A stretch of DNA of 64,000 nucleotides from Prado023 sp963798745 (GTDB taxonomy: Bacteria > Actinomycetota > Actinomycetes > S36-B12 > CAIYMF01), in assembly GCA_963798745.1 (NCBI GenBank), contig CAWCUF010000007.1:310001-374000 (forward strand), written 5' to 3'. How positions within the stretch are numbered: position 1 is the stretch's first letter; each line of letters begins with the position of its first letter. The notes beneath the pieces are model-generated. The model searched no databases, had not been told where the DNA came from, and worked only from the letters and a program-made list of their open reading frames with translations. Both the position numbers and the translations under genes were made by a program. This document shows, in pieces, positions 16,296-23,189 of the stretch.

Positions 16296-17306
16296 ATGGT
16301 TGCCATCACTGCCGACGGTCTGGTCAAGGTGTTCCCGAGCCGCTCCGGGGAGGTGCGTGCCCTCGACGGGGTCGATCTCGCCGTCCCGGAGGGCAGCGTG
16401 CTGGGCCTGCTGGGTCCCAACGGCGCGGGCAAGACGACCGCGGTCCGGATCCTCACCACCCTGTTGATGCCCGACGCCGGTCGGGCCACCGTCAACGGCA
16501 TCGACGTGGCCGCCGACCCCCAGGCCGTGCGCCGCTCGATCGGGCTGTCCGGGCAGTACGCGGCCGTCGATGAGTACCTGACCGGTCGGGAGAACCTGCA
16601 GATGGTGGGCCGGCTCTACCACCTGGGCTCCCGCGCAGCGGCGGTGCGCGCCACCGAGCTGCTCGAGCAGTTCGACCTGGTGGCCGCTGCCGACCGGCCG
16701 ACGAAGACCTACTCGGGCGGCATGCGCCGACGCCTGGACCTGGCCGGGGCCCTGGTGGCCCGCCCACCGATCATCTTCCTCGACGAGCCGACCACCGGAC
16801 TGGACCCGCGCAGCCGGATGGGCCTGTGGGAGGTCATCGAGGGTCTCGTGGGCCAGGGCACCACCGTGCTGCTGACCACCCAGTACCTCGACGAGGCCGA
16901 CAAGCTCGCGGACTCGATCGTGGTGGTCGATCGGGGTCGGGTGATCGCCCGGGGCACCTCCGACGAGCTGAAGGCGACCGTGGGCGGGGAACGCCTGGCG
17001 GTGAGCGTGGACGTCGGTCAGGTGGACCAGGCGCGCGACGTGCTGGCCGGCCTGGCCCTGGGTGCCGTCGAGGTCGACGAGCACGCCCGCTCGCTGGTGG
17101 CCCCGGTCAGCGGCGGCACGCGCGCGCTGCTCGACGCGGTCCGCGCCTTCGACGAGCAGGGCATCCACGTACTCGACATCGGCGTGCGCCGCCCCACTCT
17201 TGACGACGTGTTCCTGCAACTGACCGGTCAACACGCCCCCGCCGACGAGGGCCCACCCGCAGCCGGCTCCCCCGCCATAACCGACTCGCAGGAGGCCCAC
17301 CGATGA
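16296..17306 (+). CDS. DrrA-type ABC transporter ATP-binding protein
   Basis: This is a 336-residue ATPase of the daunorubicin-resistance (DrrA) subfamily. The Walker A motif is GLLGPNGAGKTTAVRIL (about residues 39-55), then the Q-loop in GLSGQYAAVDEYLTGREN, signature TYSGGMRRRLDLAGALV and Walker B IIFLDEPTTGLDPRSR. The C-terminal part, ending RRPTLDDVFLQLTGQ, is the DrrA-specific domain. It has no ribosome site, consistent with a leaderless transcript. The following permease starts inside its stop codon (ATGA). The pair forms a complete exporter. The substrate (drug, lipid or polyketide) cannot be told, and no biosynthetic genes are nearby. Confidence 0.92.
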   Translation: MVAITADGLVKVFPSRSGEVRALDGVDLAVPEGSVLGLLGPNGAGKTTAVRILTTLLMPDAGRATVNGIDVAADPQAVRRSIGLSGQYAAVDEYLTGRENLQMVGRLYHLGSRAAAVRATELLEQFDLVAAADRPTKTYSGGMRRRLDLAGALVARPPIIFLDEPTTGLDPRSRMGLWEVIEGLVGQGTTVLLTTQYLDEADKLADSIVVVDRGRVIARGTSDELKATVGGERLAVSVDVGQVDQARDVLAGLALGAVEVDEHARSLVAPVSGGTRALLDAVRAFDEQGIHVLDIGVRRPTLDDVFLQLTGQHAPADEGPPAAGSPAITDSQEAHR

Positions 17307-18109
17307 GCGACCTGGCCCAGTCCCTGTCCGACACCGCGACGATCACCAATCGAAACCTGACCCGGCTGCGTCGTCAGCCCGACTCGATCGTGTTCGGCAT
17401 CATCCAGTCGGTCATGTTCGTGCTGCTGTTCGCGTTCGTGTTCGGCGGCGCGATCCAAATCCCCGGCGGCGGGGACTACACGCAGTTCCTGATGGGCGGG
17501 ATCTTCGTGCAGACCGTGGCCTTCACATGCGCGACCACCTGCATCGCGATGGCCGATGACCTGTCCCGCGGGCTGTTCGACCGGTTCCGCTCCCTGCCGA
17601 TGTCCCGATCCGCGGTCCTGGCCGGGCGCACGTTCGCCGACCTGGCCTTCGCCGGGGTCACCACTGCGGCGATGGCCCTGACCGGATTGCTGGTCGGGTG
17701 GCGTACGGACTCCTCACTGCTGAGCGTGCTCGGCGCCTTCGCCCTGCTCGCACTGTTCGCCTACGCGTTCCTGTGGATCGGGGCGGTGATCGGCCTGAGC
17801 GTGCGCAGCGTGGAGGTCGCCCAGACCGCCGGGCTCATCTGGCTGTTCCCGTTGACGTTCATGTCCAACGCGTTCGTGCCCCTGGAGTCCATGCCGTCCT
17901 GGCTGCAGCCGATCGCTGCCTGGAACCCGATCAGCGCGGTCACCGCTGCCGTGCGGGAGCTGTTCGGGAATGTGCCCGCGGGGGCGGTGGCCCCCGACTA
18001 CTGGCCCCTGCAGAACCCCATGCTCGCCTCGGTGCTCTGGTGCCTGGTGATCCTGGCGGTCTTCATGCCGATGGGGGTCGCCCGCTACCGGCGGGCCGCC
18101 GCGCGCTGA
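17303..18109 (+). CDS. DrrB-type ABC-2 exporter permease
   Basis: This is a 268-residue membrane subunit of the ABC-2 family with six predicted helices. It has the typical DrrB order: NRNLTRLRRQPDSIVFGIIQ before helix 1, DDLSRGLFDRFRSLPMSRSAVLAGR after helix 2, and TFMSNAFVPLESMPSWLQPIAAWNPISAVT before the last helix. The ATG overlaps the ATPase stop by 4 nt, so the two are coupled. Its stop lies 3 nt from that of the convergent next gene, leaving no room for a separate terminator. Confidence 0.92.
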   Translation: MSDLAQSLSDTATITNRNLTRLRRQPDSIVFGIIQSVMFVLLFAFVFGGAIQIPGGGDYTQFLMGGIFVQTVAFTCATTCIAMADDLSRGLFDRFRSLPMSRSAVLAGRTFADLAFAGVTTAAMALTGLLVGWRTDSSLLSVLGAFALLALFAYAFLWIGAVIGLSVRSVEVAQTAGLIWLFPLTFMSNAFVPLESMPSWLQPIAAWNPISAVTAAVRELFGNVPAGAVAPDYWPLQNPMLASVLWCLVILAVFMPMGVARYRRAAAR

Positions 18110-18112
18110 GGG

Positions 18113-19258
18113 TCACTCCGCGGCCTCGGCGGGGGCTTCGCCGGCACCGTCGTCGGGGACGGTCGTGACCGTGTCCCGGCGCACCCGGTAGCGCCAGACG
18201 AAGAACATCAGGCACCCGATCATCATCGGCAGGATCCAGGTGGTCGCCCGGTAGAGGGTCAGCGCAGCAGTCAGTTGCGACTGCTGCGTCTGGGTGGTCA
18301 GGCCCAGCAGGGAGGACAGCTGCGGGACGATGATGGCGTTGATCCCCGGGATCGGCAGGACGTTGATCATCATGATCACAGACGTGGCGAACAGCATCTC
18401 GGCGGCCGAGAGCACCGAGGCGTCCAGGCCGCTGAACCGCAGGGACATCCCCAGGACCAGTGCGTTGCTCAGGGCCCAGGCGATGTTCGAGGCGATCAGT
18501 GAGCGCCGGTTGCTCTCGATCGTCCCGCGCGTCTTGCGTCCGAATCCGACGACCTCCTCCTCGAGGTCCTTCGAGGGGCTGCGGCCGAAGAGGTGCATCA
18601 CCCAGGTGACGGACCTGCTGATCACGCGCCCCACGGTGTGCGCGGTCGCCTCGCTCTGGACGATCCGGCGCAACAGGAACACGACGGCACCGAGCAGGAG
18701 GGTGTACCCGACGAACCAGCCCAGGGCATCTCCCGAGCCCTCGCCGGTCAGCAGCATCGCCGCCAATCCCAGGACCGGCATGAGGAAGGTGGCGACGTAG
18801 CGCAGCACGAGGGCGATGAGCACCGAGATCGCAGACTTCTCGTCGGTGAACCCGTAGGTCCGGTACATCGCGAACCGGATGACGTAGTCCCCGGGCGGGG
18901 GGACCACGAACGCGGTCATCTGGCCGGTCGCCGACGATTCGAACCCCTGGTAGAGCCGCAGCCCCGGCAGCGAAGCCTTGGCCGCCCAACCCAGGAGCAC
19001 CATCACCAGGATCCCCGAGAGCGCCAGGGCGATCACCTGGCCCGCGGTCAGGGCAGTCAGGGCGGCCCATACCTGGTTCCAGTCGACCTCCTCGGGCAGG
19101 ACGACGAAGAACGCGTAGTAGAGCAGGGCGACGAGGATGATCGCGCCGACCAGCTTCACGAACCGCTTGTTGCGCACCAGTCGGGCGACCCGTCCGCGCT
19201 CGGGGTCGACCTGCTCGGACTCCTCGCCCTCGGACTCGGTCCCGGGCCCAGAGTTCAT
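18113..19258 (-). CDS. Lysylphosphatidylglycerol synthase TM-region family protein
   Basis: This 381-residue polytopic protein has about eight helices and belongs to the UPF0104/AglD family (the flippase-like half of MprF, without the aminoacyl-transfer domain). Visible landmarks are GQMTAFVVPPPGDYVIRFAM, where the family has a conserved Pro-rich re-entrant segment, and VLPIPGINAIIVPQLSSLLG near the end. The N-terminus is acidic (EGEESEQVDPERGR). The ATG at 19258 is preceded by AAGGGAGGG. An upstream ATG at 19309 lacks one. It probably moves or senses a lipid-linked substrate in the inner membrane. The exact role is unknown. Confidence 0.8.
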   Translation of the reverse strand: MNSGPGTESEGEESEQVDPERGRVARLVRNKRFVKLVGAIILVALLYYAFFVVLPEEVDWNQVWAALTALTAGQVIALALSGILVMVLLGWAAKASLPGLRLYQGFESSATGQMTAFVVPPPGDYVIRFAMYRTYGFTDEKSAISVLIALVLRYVATFLMPVLGLAAMLLTGEGSGDALGWFVGYTLLLGAVVFLLRRIVQSEATAHTVGRVISRSVTWVMHLFGRSPSKDLEEEVVGFGRKTRGTIESNRRSLIASNIAWALSNALVLGMSLRFSGLDASVLSAAEMLFATSVIMMINVLPIPGINAIIVPQLSSLLGLTTQTQQSQLTAALTLYRATTWILPMMIGCLMFFVWRYRVRRDTVTTVPDDGAGEAPAEAAE

Positions 19259-19433
19259 CAGGGCCCTCCCTTCGCTCAGGTCGACGCGCGGCGTGCTGGA
19301 ACCTCTCATGCCCGCCCCGCCGCTCCCGAGTCCAGTCGGCAGCATGCGTAACCATAAGGTCAAGGCCGGCCAACATCGCACATTGATCGGGCTCGGCGTC
19401 GTCGGTGGGGCGGCGCGGGAATCTCCGTCGCAG

Positions 19434-19439
19434 TAGTCT
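19434..19439 (+). promoter_or_regulatory. -10 box (TAGTCT) of the PAC2 gene
   Basis: TAGTCT lies about 60 nt upstream of the GTG at 19499, leaving a leader of about 50 nt that carries the ACAGGAGAG ribosome site. The 19259-19433 stretch between the divergent genes shows no other clear element. Confidence 0.4.
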
Positions 19440-19498
19440 CGTTGGAACCATCGAGCGCCTCGGACCGGCCCGGGGCACGACGACAGACAGGAGAGTCC

Positions 19499-20395
19499 GT
19501 GACTGCGGGGTCCTATGAGATCGACCCGGACGCCCCGGACCTGGGTGCCCCGGTGCTCGTCCATGGGCTGACCGGGTTCATGGACGCGGGGGCGGCCTCG
19601 CGCCTGGCCATCGAGCACGTCCTGGCAACGTGCCAGAACTCCCGCGTGGCGACGTTCGACATCGATGCCCTGTTCGACTACCGGGGGCGTCGTCCGCGCA
19701 CGGTGTTCGCCAGCGATCACTACGCCTCCCTGGACATGCCCGAACTGGTCGTCGACCGGGTCGTCGATGCCCAGGGCGAGCATTTCCTGCTCCTGCACGG
19801 CACCGAGCCTGACCTTGCCTGGCAGCGGGTCGCCGATGGCGTCCTCGAACTGGCCGAGGCGTTGGGCGTGCGCCAGGTCGTTGGTCTGCAGGCGATCCCG
19901 TGGCCGGCTCCGCACACCCGACCGATCAACATCACGCTGCACGCCAACGACCCCGCCCTGATCGTCGGCGCGCAGCCCTGGGTCGGGTCCCTGGAGGTGC
20001 CCGGCAGCCTCGCCGCCCTGCTCGAGGTCCGTCTGGGTGAGGCGAGCCGCCCAGCGATGGGCTTCGCCGCGCACATCCCGCACTACCTGGTCTCCGCGGA
20101 GTTCCCGCGCGGGGCCCTGGCCCTGCTGGAGGCGCTGGGCCCGGCCGCCGGCCTGGCGATCCCGCTCGATGAGTTGCGGGCCACCGCCGACGAGTCCGAC
20201 GCCGACATCTCGATCCAGATCGCCACCAATCCGGAGAACCTCGAGGCCGTGACGACCCTGGAGGCCCAGTACGACGCGCTCATGTCCCAGCGGGCCGCCC
20301 AGGAGCCCGGCGCGCCGGCGATGCCCGATGATGCTGACATCGCCGCGCAGGTCGAGGCGTTTCTGGCGCAGTTGGACCAGGACGACCCGCAGTGA
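19499..20395 (+). CDS. PAC2 family protein
   Basis: This is a 298-residue member of the PAC2 (proteasome assembly chaperone 2-like) family, common in Actinobacteria and of unsettled function. Landmarks are VLVHGLTGFMDAGAASRLAIEHVL near the start, ATFDIDALFDYRGRRPR, and GFAAHIPHYLVSAEFPRGALALLEAL in the second half. The C-terminus is acidic and Gln-rich. The GTG at 19499 is preceded by ACAGGAGAG at ideal distance. A frame opening at 19442 lacks this. A small downstream gene overlaps the stop codon. Confidence 0.88.
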   Translation: MTAGSYEIDPDAPDLGAPVLVHGLTGFMDAGAASRLAIEHVLATCQNSRVATFDIDALFDYRGRRPRTVFASDHYASLDMPELVVDRVVDAQGEHFLLLHGTEPDLAWQRVADGVLELAEALGVRQVVGLQAIPWPAPHTRPINITLHANDPALIVGAQPWVGSLEVPGSLAALLEVRLGEASRPAMGFAAHIPHYLVSAEFPRGALALLEALGPAAGLAIPLDELRATADESDADISIQIATNPENLEAVTTLEAQYDALMSQRAAQEPGAPAMPDDADIAAQVEAFLAQLDQDDPQ

Positions 20396-20595
20396 ACGCA
20401 CGGATCGGGGCGGACGAGCCAGGTCCCCCGGGCAGCCGCGCCTCGTCCCGGGATCGACGCACGCTCTCGGTGGGCGATCCGTGGGAGTCCCGGGCCGCCG
20501 AGGACCGACCCGAGTCGTGGGGTGAGCGCAGCGAGTCCGACGAGGACCGGTTGGCGCACTACGAGGCACAACGCCCCCCCCACCACGGCGGCTGA
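20392..20595 (+). CDS. Small conserved-looking acidic protein coupled to PAC2
   Basis: This 67-residue frame has its GTG start overlapping the PAC2 stop (GTGA). It is hydrophilic, with a WESRAAEDRPESWGERSESDEDRL core and an RPPHHGG end. A WGE...DRL...RPPHH-type ending recurs, as far as I recall, in short actinobacterial proteins of unknown function. The coupling and the clean stop before the mscL promoter support a real gene. No domain or membrane segment is visible. Confidence 0.5.
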   Translation: MNARIGADEPGPPGSRASSRDRRTLSVGDPWESRAAEDRPESWGERSESDEDRLAHYEAQRPPHHGG

Positions 20596-20611
20596 TCGGC
20601 GCGCGCTGCTC

Positions 20612-20645
20612 TATCATGTCGCCGACGCGCGGCCGGACCGGCCGC
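20612..20645 (+). promoter_or_regulatory. mscL promoter with palindromic 5' leader
   Basis: The -10 box TATCAT (20612-20617) precedes a perfect inverted repeat GCGGCCGG/CCGGCCGC (20629-20636 and 20638-20645, one base between) in the expected 5' leader, about 45 nt before the mscL ATG. The palindrome could be an operator or simply structure in the leader. Confidence 0.4.
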
Positions 20646-20688
20646 ACGCGAACCAGCCCCATGGGGGCGATCCAGGTGGGAGCGGGAC

Positions 20689-21171
20689 ATGGCGGAGCAG
20701 TCCGGGGTGATCGCGGGGTTCAAGGACTTCGTGATGCGCGGCAACGTGATCGACCTCGCCGTCGCGGTCGTCGTCGGCGGTGCCTTCACCGCAGTCGTGA
20801 AGTCGTTCACCGACTACATCATCAACCCGGTGCTCGCGGCCCTCGGCGGAGCGGACACCTCCGGCTTCGGGTTCTGCATCCGCACCCCCGCGGAGGGTTG
20901 CACCTCCGAGGCCGCCACGTTCGTGGACTTCGGCGCGGTGTTCTCGGTGCTGATCTCGTTCCTCATCACCATGGTGGTCGTCTACTTCATCTTCGTGGTG
21001 CCCATGAACAAGGCCCGCGAGAAGATGGTGACGCCGACCGAGGAGGTCGTCGTTGAGATGGTCAACGAGGTCGCGCTGCTCACCCAGATCCGCGACCTGC
21101 TGGCCGGCGAGGATCGTCCCGCAGCAGCGCCGGTGGCGCGTCCCGACGAGCTCGATCCGCCGACGCGCTGA
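20689..21171 (+). CDS. mscL: Large-conductance mechanosensitive channel MscL
   Basis: This is a 160-residue inner-membrane channel that opens under hypo-osmotic stress. The N-terminal amphipathic helix GFKDFVMRGNVIDLAVAVVVGGAF runs into TM1, followed by a periplasmic loop with two cysteines (GFCIRTPAEGCTSEA). TM2 is VFSVLISFLITMVVVYFIFVVPMNKA. The cytoplasmic helix (EEVVVEMVNEVALLTQIRDLL) is followed by a short acidic tail. The start has GGGAGCGGGAC upstream. Length and layout are typical for actinobacterial MscL. Confidence 0.96.
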   Translation: MAEQSGVIAGFKDFVMRGNVIDLAVAVVVGGAFTAVVKSFTDYIINPVLAALGGADTSGFGFCIRTPAEGCTSEAATFVDFGAVFSVLISFLITMVVVYFIFVVPMNKAREKMVTPTEEVVVEMVNEVALLTQIRDLLAGEDRPAAAPVARPDELDPPTR

Positions 21172-21188
21172 CGGCGCGGACGCTCAGG

Positions 21189-21872
21189 TCACTCGGTCCT
21201 CGGGTGCACCTGGAACGTCAGGCTCGCCCGGGCCTGGGCGCCTGCGATCGCGGCCCCGGTGGGGGAGTCCGCCGCCACGACTATCAGCGGCGCTGAGTGG
21301 TCCGTCGGCCCCCCACCCGAGAGCGCCCCTGCGGAGTTGCCCTCGTCTGCGGTCACCATCAGCACCAGGACGTCGCGAGCCACCACCTGCGCCCCCGCGA
21401 ACGAGATCGGTGCGTCCAGACCGGGCCCGGCGGCGGCCAGGATGTCGATCCGCGTCCCGGGTCTGAGCAGCTGGGCGGCGGCTGCGTCCTCGAAGCGCAT
21501 CGGCAGCGGGAGCATCCCCGCGGGGACCGACCACATCGGTCCGGGCGCCAGCCGATGGCTGGCCACCGGCTCTCCCTTGGCCAGAGGTGCGCCGAGCACA
21601 CTGCCGGTCAGTTCCGCCGGGTCGGTGTGGATCCCCGCCGGCAGGACTCCGGCGGGCACCTGCGCCACCACCAGGTCGTGGCGTGCCAGGACCTGGCCGG
21701 TGACCAGGTCAGCGGCCGCCACGACGACCGGTCGGGTCGCGGCGCTGGGCGGTTGCAGTGCAACGCCCATGGCCAGGATCGAGATCCCGGCTGCCGTCGC
21801 AGCCAGCAGTCGCCGGTGCCGTCGCAGCAACCGCGCGGCACCCCCCTGCCTCGCCGTGGTCCTGCTGCCCAT
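21189..21872 (-). CDS. SAF-domain (CpaB/RcpC-like) membrane-anchored protein
   Basis: This is a 227-residue protein. A basic N-terminus and one transmembrane helix (residues about 22-42, LLAATAAGISILAMGVAL) are followed by an SAF domain (VVVAAADLVTGQVLARHDLVVAQVPAGVLPAG...GSVLGAPLAKGEPV), as in the Flp-pilus protein CpaB/RcpC. A second beta-rich part contains LLRPGTRIDILAA. No tad/flp pilus genes are nearby. A single such gene beside mscL/ruc is, as I recall, common in Actinobacteria. The ATG at 21872 has ACGGGGGC upstream. The function is unknown. Confidence 0.72.
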   Translation of the reverse strand: MGSRTTARQGGAARLLRRHRRLLAATAAGISILAMGVALQPPSAATRPVVVAAADLVTGQVLARHDLVVAQVPAGVLPAGIHTDPAELTGSVLGAPLAKGEPVASHRLAPGPMWSVPAGMLPLPMRFEDAAAAQLLRPGTRIDILAAAGPGLDAPISFAGAQVVARDVLVLMVTADEGNSAGALSGGGPTDHSAPLIVVAADSPTGAAIAGAQARASLTFQVHPRTE

Positions 21873-22032
21873 CGTTGCCCCCGTCCGCGCGCCCCACCGG
21901 GCTGGGCCCCAGAGCAGGTCCCGCCGCCGACAGTAGGCCGGCACACGGGGTTCGCCCAGCGGCTGTCCACAGGCTCACTGCGAACTGCCCCGAGGGACAG
22001 CGCACCGGTTGGACCGCGCCCGCAGCCGGCGA

Positions 22033-22059
22033 TTAGCACTCTGCTTGGTTGAGTGCCAG
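22033..22059 (+). promoter_or_regulatory. CIRCE element (HrcA operator)
   Basis: TTAGCACTC (22033-22041), nine bases, then GAGTGCCAG (22051-22059). The CIRCE consensus is TTAGCACTC-N9-GAGTGCTAA. The left arm and the spacing are perfect, and the right arm matches 7 of 9. It lies 38 nt upstream of the ruc ATG and overlaps a possible -10 (CAGAAT). HrcA repression of this gene is therefore expected. Confidence 0.85.
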
Positions 22060-22096
22060 AATGTGCCCCGAAACGAGCCGGGCCAGGAGGGTGACG

Positions 22097-22462
22097 ATGC
22101 CGACCTACGAGTACAGGTGCACCGCGTGTGGCACCCCGCTGGAGGTCGTCCAGTCGATTCACGAGCCCTCGCTGACCGACTGCCCGTCCTGCCCCGACGG
22201 CCGGCTGCGCAAGGTCTTCAGCAATGTCGGCGTGGTGTTCAAGGGCAGCGGGTTCTACCGCACCGACAGCCGGGGCAAGTCCTCGGCCGGCGCGCCGGCG
22301 AGCGCGAAGTCAGAGGCCAAGGCCTCGGACTCGGGCTCGAAGGACGCCAAGGCCGGCAGCGGGAGCGCCTCGTCGTCAGGGTCGGGCTCGTCGTCAGGGT
22401 CGGGCTCGTCGGGCGGCTCCGGCTCGGGATCCAGCGCGGCCAAGACCTCCGCCAGTTCCTGA
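22097..22462 (+). CDS. ruc: Ruc-type FmdB zinc-ribbon redox chaperone
   Basis: This 121-residue protein has an N-terminal FmdB zinc ribbon (MPTYEYRCTACG...DCPSCPDG, four Cys ligands in two CxxC pairs) and FSNVGVVFKGSGFYRTD. A disordered Ser/Gly-rich tail of about 65 residues follows. This is the layout of Ruc (Rv0991c) of M. tuberculosis, which is described as an oxidation-activated chaperone with a disordered C-terminus under HrcA/CIRCE control. The CIRCE element upstream and the neighbouring 5-formyl-THF cyclo-ligase, moeA and rimJ-like genes match. The ATG has CCAGGAGG upstream. The tail is longer in Ser-Gly runs than needed for the ribbon. It may recruit Hsp70 under oxidative stress. Confidence 0.88.
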   Translation: MPTYEYRCTACGTPLEVVQSIHEPSLTDCPSCPDGRLRKVFSNVGVVFKGSGFYRTDSRGKSSAGAPASAKSEAKASDSGSKDAKAGSGSASSSGSGSSSGSGSSGGSGSGSSAAKTSASS

Positions 22463-22472
22463 GGCGCCGCGC

Positions 22473-23090
22473 CTACTGCTTCAGCTCCACGAGCCCGGAC
22501 GGCGTCAGCGCCCAGCCGACCGGCTGGTCATGGTCCTGGCGCGGCACAGCGCCGGCGGCCAGCAACTCCTCGTCGTCGACCACCGCCACCGCCCGGATGC
22601 CTGGATCGAGCCGCGCCAGGAGGCGGTCGTAGTACCCGCCGCCCTGCCCCAGCCGTGTCCCGGCTCGATCGACCGCCAGGGCGGGCACGAGCACCAGGCG
22701 CACTCCGTGCCGAACCAGTCCGCTGGCCGCGCTGCCCACGACCGGCCCCACCGGCGTCGACACCGGGAGTCGGGGGTCGCGTTCGTAGCGACCGTCGTCG
22801 AGGGCCCAGTCCAACACCCGGTCCCGGCGCGGGATGGGTAGCAGCACCTGCCCGCCCGACTGCTGCACGAACAGGGCGATCGCGGCGACGTCCGGCTCCC
22901 CGGGGGAGGCGATGTACCCTGCCACGGGCGCGGGCCGGCCACGCCCGTCGTGTTCGAGCAGCGCACCGGCCCGCGCCGCGGTCAGCAGTCGGCGGGCCTT
23001 CGCGGGAGAGTCGCCCGCAGGTAGGGCGGCGCGTCGAGCCCTGATTCGAGCGCGCAGGTCGGCCTTGGTCGCAGCCACGACCACGATCAT
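22473..23090 (-). CDS. 5-formyltetrahydrofolate cyclo-ligase
   Basis: This is a 205-residue cytoplasmic enzyme that uses ATP to convert 5-formyl-THF to 5,10-methenyl-THF. Visible features are the N-terminal KADLRARIRARRAALP helix, YIASPGEPD, LLPIPRRDRVLDWALDDG, and the family signature RLGQGGGYYDRLLARL with the nucleotide-binding Gly run. The C-terminus DHDQPVGWALTPSGLVEL is typical. The ATG at 23090 was chosen; the frame upstream to 23186 has no family sequence. It is convergent with ruc (10 nt apart), as in mycobacteria. The galU gene that separates it from moeA there is absent here. Confidence 0.92.
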   Translation of the reverse strand: MIVVVAATKADLRARIRARRAALPAGDSPAKARRLLTAARAGALLEHDGRGRPAPVAGYIASPGEPDVAAIALFVQQSGGQVLLPIPRRDRVLDWALDDGRYERDPRLPVSTPVGPVVGSAASGLVRHGVRLVLVPALAVDRAGTRLGQGGGYYDRLLARLDPGIRAVAVVDDEELLAAGAVPRQDHDQPVGWALTPSGLVELKQ

Positions 23091-23125
23091 GCCCCACGGA
23101 CCCGACCGCGGGCCGTCGAGCCGGT

Positions 23126-23131
23126 TATCGT
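23126..23131 (+). promoter_or_regulatory. -10 box (TATCGT) of the moeA unit
   Basis: TATCGT is followed by 7 nt and then an ATG at 23139 that opens a 16-codon frame ending on the moeA start codon. This is the leaderless spacing seen throughout the window. Confidence 0.5.
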
Positions 23132-23138
23132 GCGGCCC

Positions 23139-23189
23139 ATGACGACGCCGATCCAGTCGCGCTCCCGGTCGCAGGTGGCGGACCACTGA
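23139..23189 (+). CDS. 16-residue leaderless leader peptide coupled to moeA
   Basis: The frame encodes MTTPIQSRSRSQVADH and stops at TGA 23187-23189. Its last base is the first base of the moeA ATG (TGATG). The -10 box 7 nt upstream makes this ATG the expected first codon of the transcript, so ribosomes reaching moeA would have to translate this peptide first. Composition is Ser/Arg/Gln-rich. A regulatory or coupling role is inferred. It could instead be untranslated leader. Confidence 0.4.
   Translation: MTTPIQSRSRSQVADH

Noticed and set aside
22376..22440. Short tandem DNA repeat (GTCGGGCTCGTCGTCAGG type)
   Set aside because: It encodes the Ser/Gly tail of the Ruc-type protein. The codon pattern explains it without a CRISPR or regulatory role.
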